Of a stretch of DNA of 64,000 nt, positions 21,303-32,378 are shown one piece after another. Position 1 is the first letter of the stretch, and every line of letters starts with the position of its first letter. The notes under the pieces are model-generated. The model had not been told where the DNA came from. It worked only from the letters and a program-made list of their open reading frames with translations, and ran no database searches. Location of the stretch: NCBI GenBank assembly GCA_036927565.1, contig JAYESD010000008.1, positions 125,577,498 to 125,641,497 on the forward strand, read 5' to 3'. Both the position numbers and the translations under genes were made by a program. The stretch comes from Tuctoria greenei (Eukaryota; Streptophyta; Magnoliopsida; Poales; Poaceae).

Positions 21303-22400
21303 TTGATAAATAGGAACTCGTGCTCGTCACTTTTCTCCGGGCAATGTCAGGTGTTTGCATGGCAACCGTCACAAATACCTAGGATCCGCAGGGAGATGAT
21401 CGAGTACCGTTTGAAGATATACCCCGATGCACGGCCTATACAACAGAAGCCCCAGAAGCAATCCGTTGAGTGGCAAAACATCATCAGACAAGAAATCAGA
21501 AAGTTGCTTGACGCTGGATTCATCCAGGAGGTTCATCGTCCACGTTAGCTGTCAAACCCAGTTGTTGTACCAAAGGCCAGCGGGAAGCTTCGGATGTGCA
21601 TCTACTATACTACACTAAATAAGGCATCTCAAAAAGACCCCTTTCCACTACCAAAAATATATCAAATAGTGGATTCTACCTCCGGGTGTGAACTATTGTG
21701 TATCTTAGACGTTTATTCTGGATATCACCAAATTTCAATGTCCTAGGAAGATAAAGAGCAACCGCCTTTATCAGAGTAGATGGGTTGTATTGTTAATTCC
21801 TTTTGGTCTTAAAAATGTTGCCTCTACTTTAGTGCAAGCCATGCACAAATCTTTTGGGCAGCTGATTAGGGACCTGGTAGAAGTCTACGTCAATGACATC
21901 ATTGTTAAGGTGAAGAACAAAGACGCACTCCTTGACAATCTCCAATCTGTCTTTGACAAGATGCGCCTGACGCACGAAGCTTAACCCGAACAAGTGTGTC
22001 TTCGGGGTTAGCTCCGGAAAGCTCCTTGGTTTCTTGGTGACTCACCGAGGAATTGAAGAAAATTCGGCCAAGATCAAAGACATCGAAGAGATGTGTCCTC
22101 TAGCCCGTATCAAGGATGTCCATAAGCTTACTGGGTGTCTAGCTTCGCTCAGCCGGTTCATCTCAAGGCTGGCAGAGTGGGCGCTTCCCTTCTTCAAAAT
22201 GCTGAGGAAGCTCGGACCATTCCATTTGTCTGAAGAAGCAGAGAAGGTGTTCCAATAGCTCAAGCAACTCCTTACAACACTACCAATTATGTTAGCTCCA
22301 GAGCCTGGTGAGCCTCTTCTGCTTTACATCGCTGCAACTACGGAGGTTGTCAGCATGGTTCTGGTCCCGGAAAGACCAGAAACTTCTTCAACTCAAGAGC
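21303..22400 (+). pseudogene. Tat-1 reverse transcriptase
   Basis: REMIEYRLKIYPDARPIQQK, EIRKLLDAGFIQEVHRPR, then after a TAG LSNPVVVPKASGKLRMCI and the DYTTLNKACPKD-like block are the Gypsy RT start. Several frame breaks follow. The catalytic box reads VEVYVNDIIVKVKNKDALLD at about 21880-21940; Tat-2 has VYIDDI here, so one catalytic aspartate is asparagine. GKLLGFLVTHRGIEENSAKI and LTGCLASLSRFISRLAEWAL follow. RT makes the DNA copy. Confidence 0.87.
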
Positions 22401-22655
22401 TTAGACCCCTCCGGGAGGGTCCGGAGCTACCTGAAGGCGAGTATGGGTCCTAGCCCTCAGGCACGGATCCTAAAGTCAATATGCTTATGGTTCAACCTCC
22501 CTCATCCGAGGGAGTACTAACTCAAGAAGAAGATCCTAACCCCTCCGGGAGGGTCCGGGTTGATGAAGAGGGAGATCTGGAGCCCTTCGGGAGGGTCCGG
22601 GTTGGTGAAGAAGAAGCTCCAGACCCTTCCGGGAGGGTCCGGACTGTCCAGCAGC
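22385..22655 (+). repeat. In-frame PSGRVRV repeats between RT and RNase H (Tat-1)
   Basis: Copies of CCCTCCGGGAGGGTCCGG and variants recur at about 22410, 22540, 22585 and 22627, encoding the repeated peptide DPSGRVRV or NPSGRVRV with acidic spacers (DEEGDLEP, GEEEAPDP). Each copy forms a potential hairpin (CCCTCC facing GGGAGGG). The same insert is in Tat-2 (33415-33660). It sits between the RT thumb and the RNase H domain. Confidence 0.8.
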
Positions 22656-23420
22656 TGGTGTACTTAATCAGCGAAGTACTTCATGATGCCAAGACTCGGT
22701 ACATTGAGGTGCATAAGTTGCTGTACGCAGTCCTTATTGCCTCAAGGAAGCTTCATCACTATTTCCAGACCCACAAGATATCAGTTCTAACCTCTTTTCC
22801 ACTACGAGCTATTTTACATAATCCCAATTCAACGGGAAATATCGCCAAGTGGGCTGCGGAGATGTCAGAATTTGATCTCGAATTCCTGCATCGACATGCA
22901 ACCAAGAGTTAGGCGCTGGTTGACTTTGTGGTAGAGTGGACACCTTCTTCATCGACTGCAGGGGGCCTCGATGAGCAAAAGCCAAAACCTAAGGTCCCAG
23001 TGTTCAATAAGCCTCAATGGATTCTCTACTTTGATGGCTACATGCAGCAGCAGGGGGCCGAAGCTGGGATCCTTCTCCTCGCCCCGACCGGGAAGAAGGT
23101 CAAGTACATGGTGCGCCTCAACTTCAAGGCAACCAACAACATGGTGGAGTATGAAACTCTCATCTTCGGACTCAAGGTGGCGCTATCATATGGTGTCCGA
23201 CAGCTCTTGGTGAAGGGTGACTTGCAACTCATCATCAAACAAGTCAAAGATGAATGCAGTTGCAATAACCCTCAGCTTGCTGCTTATCTACTTGAAGTCC
23301 AGAAGTTGTAGGACTTCCACGTCATCGACCTCTGCTATGTCTACTGTCTCAACAATGTTGAAGCCGACGACCTCTGGACGAAGGCTTCAACTGGGGCTCA
23401 AGCACCAGATGGGGTTTTTG
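22656..23420 (+). pseudogene. Tat-1 RNase H and second (archaeal-type) RNase H
   Basis: The first domain: VYLISEVLHDAKTRYIEVHK, LLYAVLIASRKLHHYFQTHK and NPNSTGNIAKWAAEMSEFDL, to a stop at 22910, is the usual Gypsy RNase H remnant. The second: WILYFDGYMQQQGAEAGILL, FKATNNMVEYETLIFGLKVA and QLLVKGDLQLIIKQVKDE (22998-23311) is an additional archaeal-type RNase H with the acidic residues D (YFDG), E (VEYETL) and D (KGDLQL) retained. A double RNase H is a described trait of the Tat lineage. Stops at 22912 and 23311 break the frame. Confidence 0.87.
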
Positions 23421-24830
23421 TCAGGAGATTATCAGCACCTGATGCTCAGCCTACCAAAGTGAGTAATGGGGGCGAGACCAGCACCCCGAAGCTGGGGGTC
23501 CTGGTGGCTCAATTTCCATGGCATCCACCAAGGATCGTAGGCGCTACAGAAAGCTCCGAGCAACCAAGCACGCGAGATCCATAAGCTCAAGTCAGTCCTG
23601 GTGCATGGATCTCGGAGGTCCAGGACTACTTGAAAGACAATATCCTTCCTGAAGAAGGTGTATCCGCAGAGCGAATTCTTAAATTGGCTAAAAGATACAC
23701 GTTGGTCGAAGGGGATCTTTACCAATGTGGTTCCAACGGCATTCTAATGTGGGGCATTTCCCAAGAAGAAGGTTGCGAGCCCCTCGTAGAGATCCATGGA
23801 GGCCAGTGCGAGAACCATGCGTCATCCCGCACGCTAGTCGGTAAGGCCTTCTTGCATGGTTTTTACTGGCCTATGGAACTCCAGGATGCAGTCTAGCTGG
23901 TCAAGAAGTGTGAAGTGTGCCAGTTCCATGCGAAGCAAATTCGCACACTGGCACAATCATTGCACATGGTACCTCCCACATGGCCATTCACTGTGTGGCG
24001 GATGGACATTTTAGGACCTTTCCCAAAAGCCGCTGGAGAGTACTGGTTCTTATATGTCACAATCGACAAGTTCACAAAGTGGCCTAAAGCAACTCCAGTT
24101 GTCACAATCAATAAGCAATCTGCCATCAAGTTCTTGAAGTCCATTGTTTGCTGATTTGGAGTTCCAAACAGAATCATCACTAACAACGAAACCCAATTCA
24201 CGAGTGCACTATTCCAAGAATACTGCGAAGACCTTGGCATATCAGTCAGCTACACGTCAGTAGCTCATCCGACAAGTAATGGCCAAGCTAAAAGAGCAAA
24301 CACAGAGATACTCAAGGGACTCAAGACTCGCACTTAAAGAAACATGGCGCCAACTGGATAGAAGAGCTTCCGTCTGCATTGTGGGCGAGCCAGACAACAT
24401 CGAGCCGGGCGGAGAGACACCCTTCTTTTTGGTGTACAGAACTGAGCGGTCCTTCCTCCGAATGTCACCATGGGTTCTCTCTGGATCTAGACCTTTGATG
24501 AAGCCACGCAGGACCAGCTCCAGTGTGAAGACCTAGCCTCGTTGGCGAGGCAAGGTGCCAAGCAGTTGTCTGAAATGCTCGCTACCGCCAGGCTCTCCAG
24601 CGCTATCACCAAACGTATGTGCGCAACCGGCAGTTGGAAAAAGGCGATCTGGTGTTGTGGTGAATACTTACTAGAGAAGGGATGAACAAACTTTCTACCA
24701 GGTGGGAAGGTCCTTTCTGAGTCATCAAAGTTTCCTATCCCGGATGCGTCTGCTTGGCAACAGAGCATGGGACACCACTTCCCAATCCATGGAACATTGA
24801 GCACCTTTGTATGTTCTACACTTAGTTACA
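23421..24830 (+). pseudogene. Tat-1 integrase, frameshifted
   Basis: ILKLAKRYTLVEGDLYQCGS precedes the zinc-binding N-terminal part (EIHGGQCENHASSRTLVGKA, then KKCEVCQFHAKQ after a TAG). The core includes VWRMDILGPFPKAAGEYWFL with the first aspartate and FTKWPKATPVVTINKQSAIK. At the second catalytic position the text reads ITNNETQF, with Asn instead of the TDN motif. The third motif lies in another frame (TSNGQAKRANTEIL), with Lys for the catalytic Glu. Further shifts follow to about 24820. Both acidic replacements and the frameshifts show inactivity. Confidence 0.85.
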
Positions 24831-25549
24831 CAAAGGTGAGTTTGTATTTGTATAAAATGTATTTCATTTAGTCTATGAACAGAGTCAGGTTGGTCCTAGA
24901 TCAAAAGCACACTTAACTTGGTCTTGTACTTTAGGTGTGTCTTTACCTTCCCTAGGTTAGTACAAGATGAATAACACACTTAACTTGGTCCTGTACTTTA
25001 AGTGTATTCTTGTGTCCCCTATTATTAGGACCTATAATAAGATACATTTATGTGCAAGAAGACTCTACGTGCGTTAATTTTGCGCAAGCTCATTATTTTT
25101 ATTATCTTTTACCTTCTTGTCAATAGCAATTTTGTGCAATCCACTTGAAATTTTGTCCTAGAGATTCACGTGATATATAAGTTTTATTGGTAATCTTCTA
25201 TTTGATCTTAGTATTACTAGATGCTCTACTCGCTTGAAAACTAAAGCCAATGACTAGTCTGGAGTGCGCTATCAACTTAGCCGGGTCCAGCACCCTAAGT
25301 ACGCCACTCTACCTATTTTGGTGGGTCTCAGTAAGGCGGGTTAAGAAAGCATTCGGATCTATGGAAGGTCAATAAATATAATTATGTTGTCACAGTGAAT
25401 TTGTCAGGATCTAAAATTCATAGAAGGATAATAAGCCGTAAACGAGCTATAGGCAAGAGGATGAATTTTGCTGCTTTTCTTGTCTCATGCGCAGGAGAAA
25501 TGGACAATTGATAGCAATATCGACGATGATGTTGGATGTTGTCGAAGAT
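24831..25549. other. Non-coding region after Tat-1 pol
   Basis: About 720 bp without recognisable protein. ACACTTAACTTGGTC...TGTACTTTA occurs twice (about 24910 and 24973). AT-rich text with several T tracts follows. Tat-2 has an equivalent region at 35880-36600, including CTGGAGTGCGCTATC, so it is conserved in the family. Confidence 0.6.
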
Positions 25550-26010
25550 ACTAAGGTCCGACAACCCCAGGGGGCCCGCCGTCAACGTTCTACGTGTTGA
25601 CAATGGTTGCTGTTGAAGCAAACATAGCTCCGACAACTCCCAGGGGGGCGGCCGTCAACATTTTACGCATTGATAGTGGGCGCCGTTAAAGCGAACAAGC
25701 TCTGACAACCACCAGGGGACCGCCGTCAACATTTTACGCATTGACAGTGGGCGCTGTCGAAGCATCCAAGCTCCGACAACCCCCAGGGGGCCATCGTCGA
25801 CATTCTACGCGTTGATAGTGGGCGCGTCGAAGCATCCAAGTTCTAACGACCCCGAGGGGGCTGTCATTGACATTATATGCGTTGTCAGCGGGCGCTGCCG
25901 AAGCATCCAAGCTCCGATAACCCCTAGGGGGCCCTCAATCGACGTTCTACACATTGACAATCGGTGCCGTCGAAGCATCAAGCTCCGACAACCCCCAGGT
26001 GGTCCACTGT
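25550..26010 (+). repeat. 71-bp tandem repeat array (Tat-1)
   Basis: Seven degenerate units begin at about 25561, 25633, 25705, 25776, 25846, 25917 and 25988 (period 70-72 bp). Each has the words AAGCTCCGACAACCCCCAGG, CCGTCAACATT, TACGCGTTGACAGTGGGC and GTCGAAGCA. It lies between pol and the tail of the antisense ORF. Tat-2 holds only about two units (36630-36735). Confidence 0.85.
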
Positions 26011-26270
26011 CGATGTAACAAAGGGTCCTAGGAGATTTTAGAAGTAAGACTCGGACCTTGGAGCTATCATGCTGGCTACAGGTTCAGAGCAATCAAGCTT
26101 TCAAGACATTGTCAAATTCCTTATGGTTGATGTCCTCAATCAACTTAGCACATCTACCAGGGGGGGCAACCAGATAAAGAGCAATGTATTGAAGACAAAA
26201 ATAGAATATAAAAGTATTTCATTCATTCAAAATTTGAGATTTACAAGGTGAAGGTAAAGAAATAAAGGTA

Positions 26271-27988
26271 CTAGCTACTGGAGTCCATCATGAAGAACGA
26301 ACCAACTTTCTTGGCGGCTTCTTGGACGTTGTCCTGGGTAGCTTCCTCCTCCTGGCCGATGGGTCCTTCGACCATTGGAGCTAGAGACATCAATGGGTCT
26401 CAGCTTCAGAAGCATGTTAGCACATAATCTACGACGTTCTTAGCCAGAGACTTCCCTTCAGTCTCAATCTAGTCAATGACCACATCTCCCAGTGCATTCA
26501 ACTTACCACTGGTAGAGTTAAGCGCCACCAGTGCCTTGTCCATCTCTGGCTCCGGATCAGCCGGTTGGACCGGACTAAACCTAAAAGGTACTCGAGCTTC
26601 ATTCGCCCGTTTGAGGAAGTCCCAAACCTGCGGGGAATCAATCGCTCTTGCACATCGGAGCTCCTCTAGTGACTTCCATGCAGAAGAGAGCTTCGTGGAA
26701 CCCTCTTTTGAGAACGATCGACCTCCTTGGCGTGCTGCTAGATCCGTTCAGCCAACAATTTCTCTTGGTCAGCGATATGCTTCTCTCGGAGGTGTATGCA
26801 GCCTCGCCTTTCTTCAAGGTACTTCTCCTATGCCTTCACCTTATCCTCCTTGCCAGAGACAACACTTTCTCTCTTGCTGACTTCCTCCCCTACCAGCCAC
26901 ACTCGGTGCTTCTCTTGTTCGCACAAGTACTTGAATTTTTCCATGCGGTCAGCCATGTTCTGCTCGCCGCATGCAGCTTCTAAGAGAGTTCATCCTCCTT
27001 CCGTTGGACCTTATCCTCTCTATTTTGGAGTTCATCCTCCTTATTGTCCAATTCTTCCTGACGTTTGAGGAGCTGTTCCCTCCCAACGTTGAGACTCTTT
27101 GAGCGGCTTTCAGCCACTTCATTGTCCCTCTGAGCATGCTCGTAGATCTCTTGGGTCTTCTTATCGAGGGCTTTTATAGCAGCCTCTCGTTCATCCAGTG
27201 CCTTGTTGAGGCATGACTGCCGAGCCTTCTCTGACGCCACCCACTTCTTCTGGTCCGCAAGCTTGGACTACTTCAGCTTTGTCTCCAAATATAGCTTTTG
27301 GTGCCAATGCCTCAGCATGGCGCGCTCTTTTTCTAAAGACTTGTGCTCGTAGTCAAAGGCAAGTTGGACCTGACGAAGGCTGGAGCAGGCATTATCAATC
27401 GACAACACAAGAGGGATTGGCTTCGGGCCAACTTGGGGTTCGTCCTCCGGTTCCGCTGGGTCTTATAAATCAGTTGCCGGAGCCCATGGCACGAGCATGG
27501 ACTCCAACAGCTCTACATCGATAGGCAGATCTCCAGAAGTTCATCTATCTCCGGTGCTGATAAGGAAGCTCTCGCAGCCTGATCTTCAGCCAATGATGCA
27601 GGCGAAGAAGGTCCTCTAGCCGAATCGTCAGCCATTGGTGCAGGAGAAGAAGTTCCTGCAGCTGGATCATCCACAAATGGCTGTGTCACCTCCGGAGCTG
27701 ATGTCGGAGTTTCAACCGCAGCTTATGAAGTCTCCAGCACTAATGCCTGTACCTCCGGTGCCCATTCCAGAATAGTTGGCACTAGCGTCAGTACCTCCGG
27801 TGCTAGCTCCAGAGCAGTTGAAGCTTGGTCCAGCGCAACTGCGACCTCTTCATCAACTGCTGGTACCGAGGTCGTCTCGGTGCTAGCAAGCACCGGAGGT
27901 GCAGTGTTGATTGCCTGAACCACCGGAGGAGCCCTTTCCACAGTGGTGGCTCCAGACGATGAGACCTCTGCGGCCGAGGCGCTAGCGG
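26271..27988 (-). pseudogene. Tat-1 antisense ORF, distal (C-terminal) part
   Basis: On the minus strand, running from the CACTA-1 junction at 27988 to the TAG at 26271-26273, are an Ala/Pro/Val/Glu-rich region (LDQASTALELAPEVLTLVPT), a coiled coil with heptad-like Glu/Lys/Leu pattern (27240-26980: EAAIKALDKKTQEIYEHAQR, KRQEELDNKEDELQNREDK), and a C-terminal block ending AAKKVGSFFMMDSSS. The same three parts occur in order in the Tat-2 antisense ORF. Its N-terminal part lies beyond CACTA-1 at 58406-60232. Pfam groups such proteins as a 'putative gypsy type transposon' family; the function is unknown. Frame breaks are present. Confidence 0.8.
27986..27988 (+). repeat. Target duplication, left copy (CACTA-1)
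   Basis: CGG here and at 58403-58405. A 3-bp duplication is standard for CACTA transposons. Confidence 0.85.
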
Positions 27989-28400
27989 CACTACAAGAAT
28001 CCCGATGATTTGCGATGGTCAGGGCCGTTGCAAATAAGGTAAAAACCGTCGCAAATAAGCTATTTGCGTCAGTTTCTGGCCGTTGTAAATAACATGTTGC
28101 AATTAAGCTTATTTGCGATGGCCACCATCACAAATAATGCTATTTGCGATGACCGGCACTGGCCATCGCATGTTGCTGCCAGGGGGCGAGTGGGCCCCAA
28201 ACATCAATTTGCAATGGCCAGGCTATCGCAATTAAGGTCCTATTTGCGACGGCCTGGTCGTCGCAAATAATTCCAGCCGATGGGCCCCCCAGGCCATCTG
28301 GCGGGACCCATGCGGCCTTTTGTGACAGCCTGGCCATAGCAATTAAAGCCCTATTTGCGACAGCCAGGCTCAGGAAACAGAAGGCTCGCCAGCCCAAGGC
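27989..28400. promoter_or_regulatory. CACTA-1 left terminal and subterminal repeats
   Basis: After CACTACAAGAATCCCGATGA come about sixteen variants of TTTGCGACGGCC or its reverse GGCCGTCGCAAATAA over 400 bp. They lie at the 3' end of the minus-strand transposase gene. Confidence 0.88.
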
Positions 28401-28557
28401 TGGCTGGCTGAGGGCAGGCCCACCGAAGGGTAGCCAAGCTCAACTGGCGTCATAGCCTCTAAGTCAGTCGATGAGGACTACAACATTCAAATGATTCATA
28501 ATTAAGTTTAATTGGAAATTGAATTTGAAAAATTTATCAAAAACGAGTGAAATTTAC
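28401..28557. other. CACTA-1 stretch between subterminal repeats and exon
   Basis: Short non-coding region. AT-rich text on its right part would be intronic if the exon at 28558-28708 is real. Confidence 0.4.
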
Positions 28558-28708
28558 CTGCGATGAAGCTCTAGAGCTACTCAGAACGTGCCCCAGCAGC
28601 TGAGAGCATCTGCTCCCGGTCGACGAGGCACCAACGAAAGCGTCCTCAGGTCTAGAGGGGTAGAACCCCCTTGTCGGCGGCACCTTCTTACCCTTCTTTG
28701 ACGCCAAA
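28558..28708 (-). CDS. Putative small 3' exon in CACTA-1
   Basis: On the minus strand a 151-bp segment is bounded by AAAACAG at its start and CAG/GTAAAT at its end, canonical splice acceptor and donor. One frame is open throughout and encodes a basic then Ser-rich peptide (KKGKKVPPTRGFYPSRPEDA, followed by FVGASSTGSR). It lies downstream of the TNP2 stop at 28884, so it would belong to an alternative transcript or a second CACTA gene. I do not recognise the peptide. Confidence 0.35.
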
Positions 28709-28883
28709 CTGTTTTAATAGATGATCAGAAAACATGCAAATAATATATACAAAATTCATATTACTATCTTCATGAAAACATTACTTGTAATCACTTTCAA
28801 AATTCATCAACATCATTATCATGTGCCATACTCCTTAAACCAGCCCAACGATCTTCCATCGTGCCATGTTCTAATTTCCGTTT

Positions 28884-29026
28884 TCACATATCATCCTGCT
28901 CCACATCTTCAACATCTTCAACATCTCCAACTAATTGATCGAGTCCTTCACCAAGCTCGACGATAAAAGTGTGTGGCAACTTTTCTTCTTGGTACACTTC
29001 TTCAATGTCTTCGCTATCATGGTAAC
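28884..29026 (-). pseudogene. CACTA-1 TNP2 transposase, C-terminal end
   Basis: The frame enters from the Tat-2 junction with YHDSEDIEEVYQEEKLPHTF and ends in an acidic tail, VGDVEDVEDVEQDDM, with TGA at 28884-28886. Rejoining across Tat-2 gives GDDG on one side and YHDSED on the other, which is continuous. It is the end of the protein piece listed at 41932-43688. Confidence 0.85.
29022..29026 (+). repeat. Target duplication, left copy (Tat-2)
   Basis: GTAAC, matched at 41927-41931. Confidence 0.93.
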
Positions 29027-29872
29027 TGTCAGTACCCTGCATACCGGGTACCCCATGATACTGCAAGAAGTACAAGAGAGTTCCACCTGTCATAGTTTAA
29101 GGTTCCCTCAGGCCCCACATGTCACACGACACTAGACCCAACTTCCTCATATGGGTAGCTCCGGGACTGCCACGTGTAATATAAGACCAGAGCTGAACTC
29201 CCAACAGAGGGAAGCTCCAGAGTTGACATGTGGATAATAACCCCAGACCTAACCCCCAGTAGAGGGAAGCTCTAGTGGCGCCATGTGTATAACAGCTCCG
29301 AACCCATCTCACCGCAAAGGGAAGCTCCGGAGCTGCCACATGTGGATTCTCCGGACCTTACACCAACTGGAATATTGGCGAATCTCCAACAGCATGGACA
29401 TTCAAGCGACAGTTAAAGTGGCAGTTACAAGATCTGATAATGTGTTATTAATGCTATATTAATGACACACGATTAGTGGGTTGTTAATGGGTGTAACGCT
29501 GCCATTAAGGCACTTTGTTGCACTGTTAATCACTCTTAATACTCGTAGACCATGTATTAGGCTCTTAATATGCCAGGGCCACATGACAGGCCAGGCAAAC
29601 ATTGTAACGGTCAGTCCTTAGACTATAAAACGATTGCGCCACATGGTACAGAGGGGATCTGATCCAAGCTCAGACACACACAAGTTATATAGAAACACTC
29701 AATATAAAACACACACCTCGTGGAGTAGGGTATTACGCTCAGGTGGCTCGAATCACGTAAATCCTCTGTGTCATCATCTTGTTCCTGATCTCCACGCACT
29801 CAAACCAATACAAGAACCTCCGCGGGCTACATTTAGTAGTACCGGGGGAAGTGTCTTTCAACCACTTCGACA
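29027..29872 (+). repeat. 5' LTR of Tat-2
   Basis: An 846-bp LTR from TGTCAGTACCCTGCATACC to CACTTCGACA. U3 has four units with CCACGTGT-like words (about 29170-29345). A TATAAAA box lies at 29634-29640. Confidence 0.94.
29634..29640 (+). promoter_or_regulatory. TATA box of the Tat-2 5' LTR
   Basis: TATAAAA in CTTAGACTATAAAACG, conserved in the right LTR at about 41678-41684. Confidence 0.75.
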
Positions 29873-29874
29873 TT

Positions 29875-29893
29875 TGGCGCGCTAGGTAGGGGG
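29875..29893 (+). promoter_or_regulatory. Primer binding site of Tat-2
   Basis: TGGCGCGCTAGGTAGGGGG, two bases after the LTR end, equivalent to the Tat-1 site. The tRNA is not assigned. Confidence 0.78.
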
Positions 29894-29910
29894 GCGCCTG
29901 AGATCACGAG

Positions 29911-31425
29911 ATGGTGAACTCCGCCGCAGGATCTACCACGGCAACCACGCTGAACAGCTTGCTGGAGGCAATCCCTCCAACATGCAGCAGCCAGCAGGCG
30001 CCGTTGTTCCGACAGGCATCATGCCACCAACACCACCATATGCCCCAGCAAACAATGCTGGACAGCAGGATAGGGTACATGTGTCGGTCACGACAATGGC
30101 AAACAACAATCTCGAGAATGCGCTAATTGATGTGCGAACTCTATTGGAGCGCCCACCAGCGCCCGGAGCACCTCAAGGTGTAATGGAGCAGTGGCGTGCT
30201 GATGTGCAACTTCCGGTTGCAGCCGCAGCTGATGCCATCAGCAACCAAGGTCCTCCCCCTTCGGGCAGGCAACAGCTCAACATAGGACCTTGTCTGGAAG
30301 ACTTGGTCCTCACGTGTCACAGCACTGACAGCATGCTACATCCCAGCAGGTGACTTCGCTGCCTTCTGGGGCACGACGCAACCACACCCTCACTAGGCTC
30401 TTAACTCATGACCTGCAGTCAGAACTTGATCCCTGTTACTGGCAGTAGGACGACCGCGTCCATATTGAGCATGCTCGCGAGAGTCAAGATACAACCCTGC
30501 TCCTCAGGGAGTAGGGGGAGGCTGTTCTGCCCTTGCCATGCACTTATGCATGGTCAGATGGCCACAAAAGTTCTGGCCTGATTTGCCGGAGAAATTCGAC
30601 AGGACTGCCAACCCCGCCGAGTTTCTTCAAATCTACTCCACTGCTATACTTGCGGCCGTGGGCAATGAGGCTGTGATGGCCAACTACTTCCCAGTGGCAT
30701 TAACTGGGACTGCTAGGTCATGGTTTATGAGCCTCGTGCCTAACTCCATCAACAGTTGGGCGGAGTTATGCCAACAGTTCACTGCCAACTTCGGGAGTTC
30801 ATACACCCGACCCGGTACTGAACTGGACTTGTTTGTTATGAAGCAAACAACAGGGGAATCTCTGTGATCCTTTATCCAGCAGTTTTCTCAGGTACGCAAT
30901 ACCATCCCCTCAATCTTGAGCGCTTCTGTTATCGTTGCATTCAGACAGGGCGTTCAAGACAAAAAGATGTTGGAGAAGCTGGCGACCAAAGAAGTCACCA
31001 GCGTCACGGAACTCTTCAGCTTAGCAGACAAATGTGCCAAAGCTGCGGAGGGACGTGAGTTGCACTCCAAACCACCTCCGGAGGCCAACAGGAAACCCTC
31101 CAAGACTGAAGCCGCTACATCCGGAGGTGGCAAAAAGAAACAAAAGTACAACGGCAAAAAGAAGCCATTAGCCGGTGCACCTACTGCTGCGGCTGCCGCA
31201 ACTCCGGGTGGTCGGCGGCCACGTCTAGAGAAACGACCTCGACCATTGTCAGAAGACGGCGGCGGCTCCAAAGTGTGGTATCTAATCCACAAGACGGACG
31301 AGCACAGTCTGCAATAATGCCGAGAGGTCCAGAACCTTGTCGAGCGCTAAAACAAATGCCGAGAAGAAGCTCCTTTCCGCCAGCCGAAAGGAAAACATAA
31401 AGTCGATGAAGCTCCGGCTGAAGAG
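29911..31425 (+). pseudogene. Tat-2 gag
   Basis: The ATG at 29911 opens MVNSAAGSTTATTLNSLL. A frameshift near 29985 moves the Pro/Ala-rich N-terminal region into another frame (MQQPAGAVVPTGIMPPTPPY, then ANNNLENALIDVRTLLERP). The gag core is open from 30538: KFWPDLPEKFDRTANPAEFL, ALTGTARSWFMSLVPNSINS, SSYTRPGTELDLFVMKQTTG, then a TGA at 30865, QVRNTIPSILSASVIVAFRQ and a basic region (GGGKKKQKYNGKKKPL). The segment WYLIHKTDEHSLQ corresponds to the Cys/His segment of the family, with Tyr for Cys here, followed by a TAA at 31315. Gag assembles the particle. Three stops lie in one otherwise shared frame with the protease. Confidence 0.88.
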
Positions 31426-32043
31426 TTGCTAGGCTTTCACGACCACAAGAAGGTTCTGAAGGCTGTCTACAACATCGTCGACGATGAGTCCAACGTCTCT
31501 GACAACGAGCGTCGGAAGACCCTAAACACCATTTATGGTGGTTATTGGGACATTACCTCTCGCCGCATCCTCAAGACAATGCGGCAGGACATGGCTTTTG
31601 CAGCTCCCACCGCCAGGGCGGAGCCTCATCGGAAGTGGATGGACACTTCCATCACTTTTGATGCTTTGGGATGCCCCCGTAACATGATCCGAGCTGACCA
31701 AATCCCGTTGATGGTGTCTCCGACCATTAACAATGTTCAACTCCACCATCTATTGGTGGACAGAGGTGCAGGGCTGAACCTCATAAGCTTTGAAGGCTTT
31801 GTCAAGCTCCAGCTCCGACCTTTGGACCTTCGCCCCTCCCGACCTTTTTCTGGTGTAGGTCTGGGAGCCATTACCCCTCTCGGCTCCATCATACTCCCAG
31901 TGACCTTCGAGACTCAGGAGAACTACATAACCGAGAAGCTGGTCTTCGACGTGGCGCAGATCAGTTTACCTTTCAATGGCATACTGGGCAGGCCTAATTT
32001 TTATAGGGTCATGGCCGCCGCCCCTATGGCTACTTGGTGTTGA
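31426..32043 (+). pseudogene. Tat-2 aspartic protease
   Basis: Open for 205 codons in the same frame as gag. HRKWMDTSITFDALGCPRNM is followed by the retropepsin motif HHLLVDRGAGLNLISFEGF, where the catalytic D-[ST]-G reads D-R-G, and by LPFNGILGRPNFYRVMAAAP with the second conserved ILGR. The Arg in the active site suggests an impaired enzyme. It would process the polyprotein. Confidence 0.87.
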
Positions 32044-32378
32044 AGATGCCAACACATTCGGGCGTTCTCCGAATCCGCGGGGATCGCACTGCAGGAATCA
32101 CTACATTGGAAGAATTCCATGCGCTTGCTACAGCGCAGGAGGAAGCATTCGGTAAAGAGCTAGCTGCGAAACCTTCGAGCTCTCGTCATCGAGGCTCAAC
32201 CTCTGCACCACGTGTGCAAACAAGTTGCAACACCGACGGTCCCGTCAAAGTTGTCCAAATCGGTTCTGATGCTGCTCAGACCACCCGTATATAGGGAGGT
32301 CTGAACAACAAATCGGAACTCACGCTCATCACTTTCCTCCGGGCGGATGTCAACGTGTTTGCCTAGCAACCATCACAA

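Noticed and set aside
25550..26010. CRISPR-like array
   Set aside because: Repeats and spacers are not distinct: whole 71-bp units are similar to each other. The array lies inside a plant retrotransposon.
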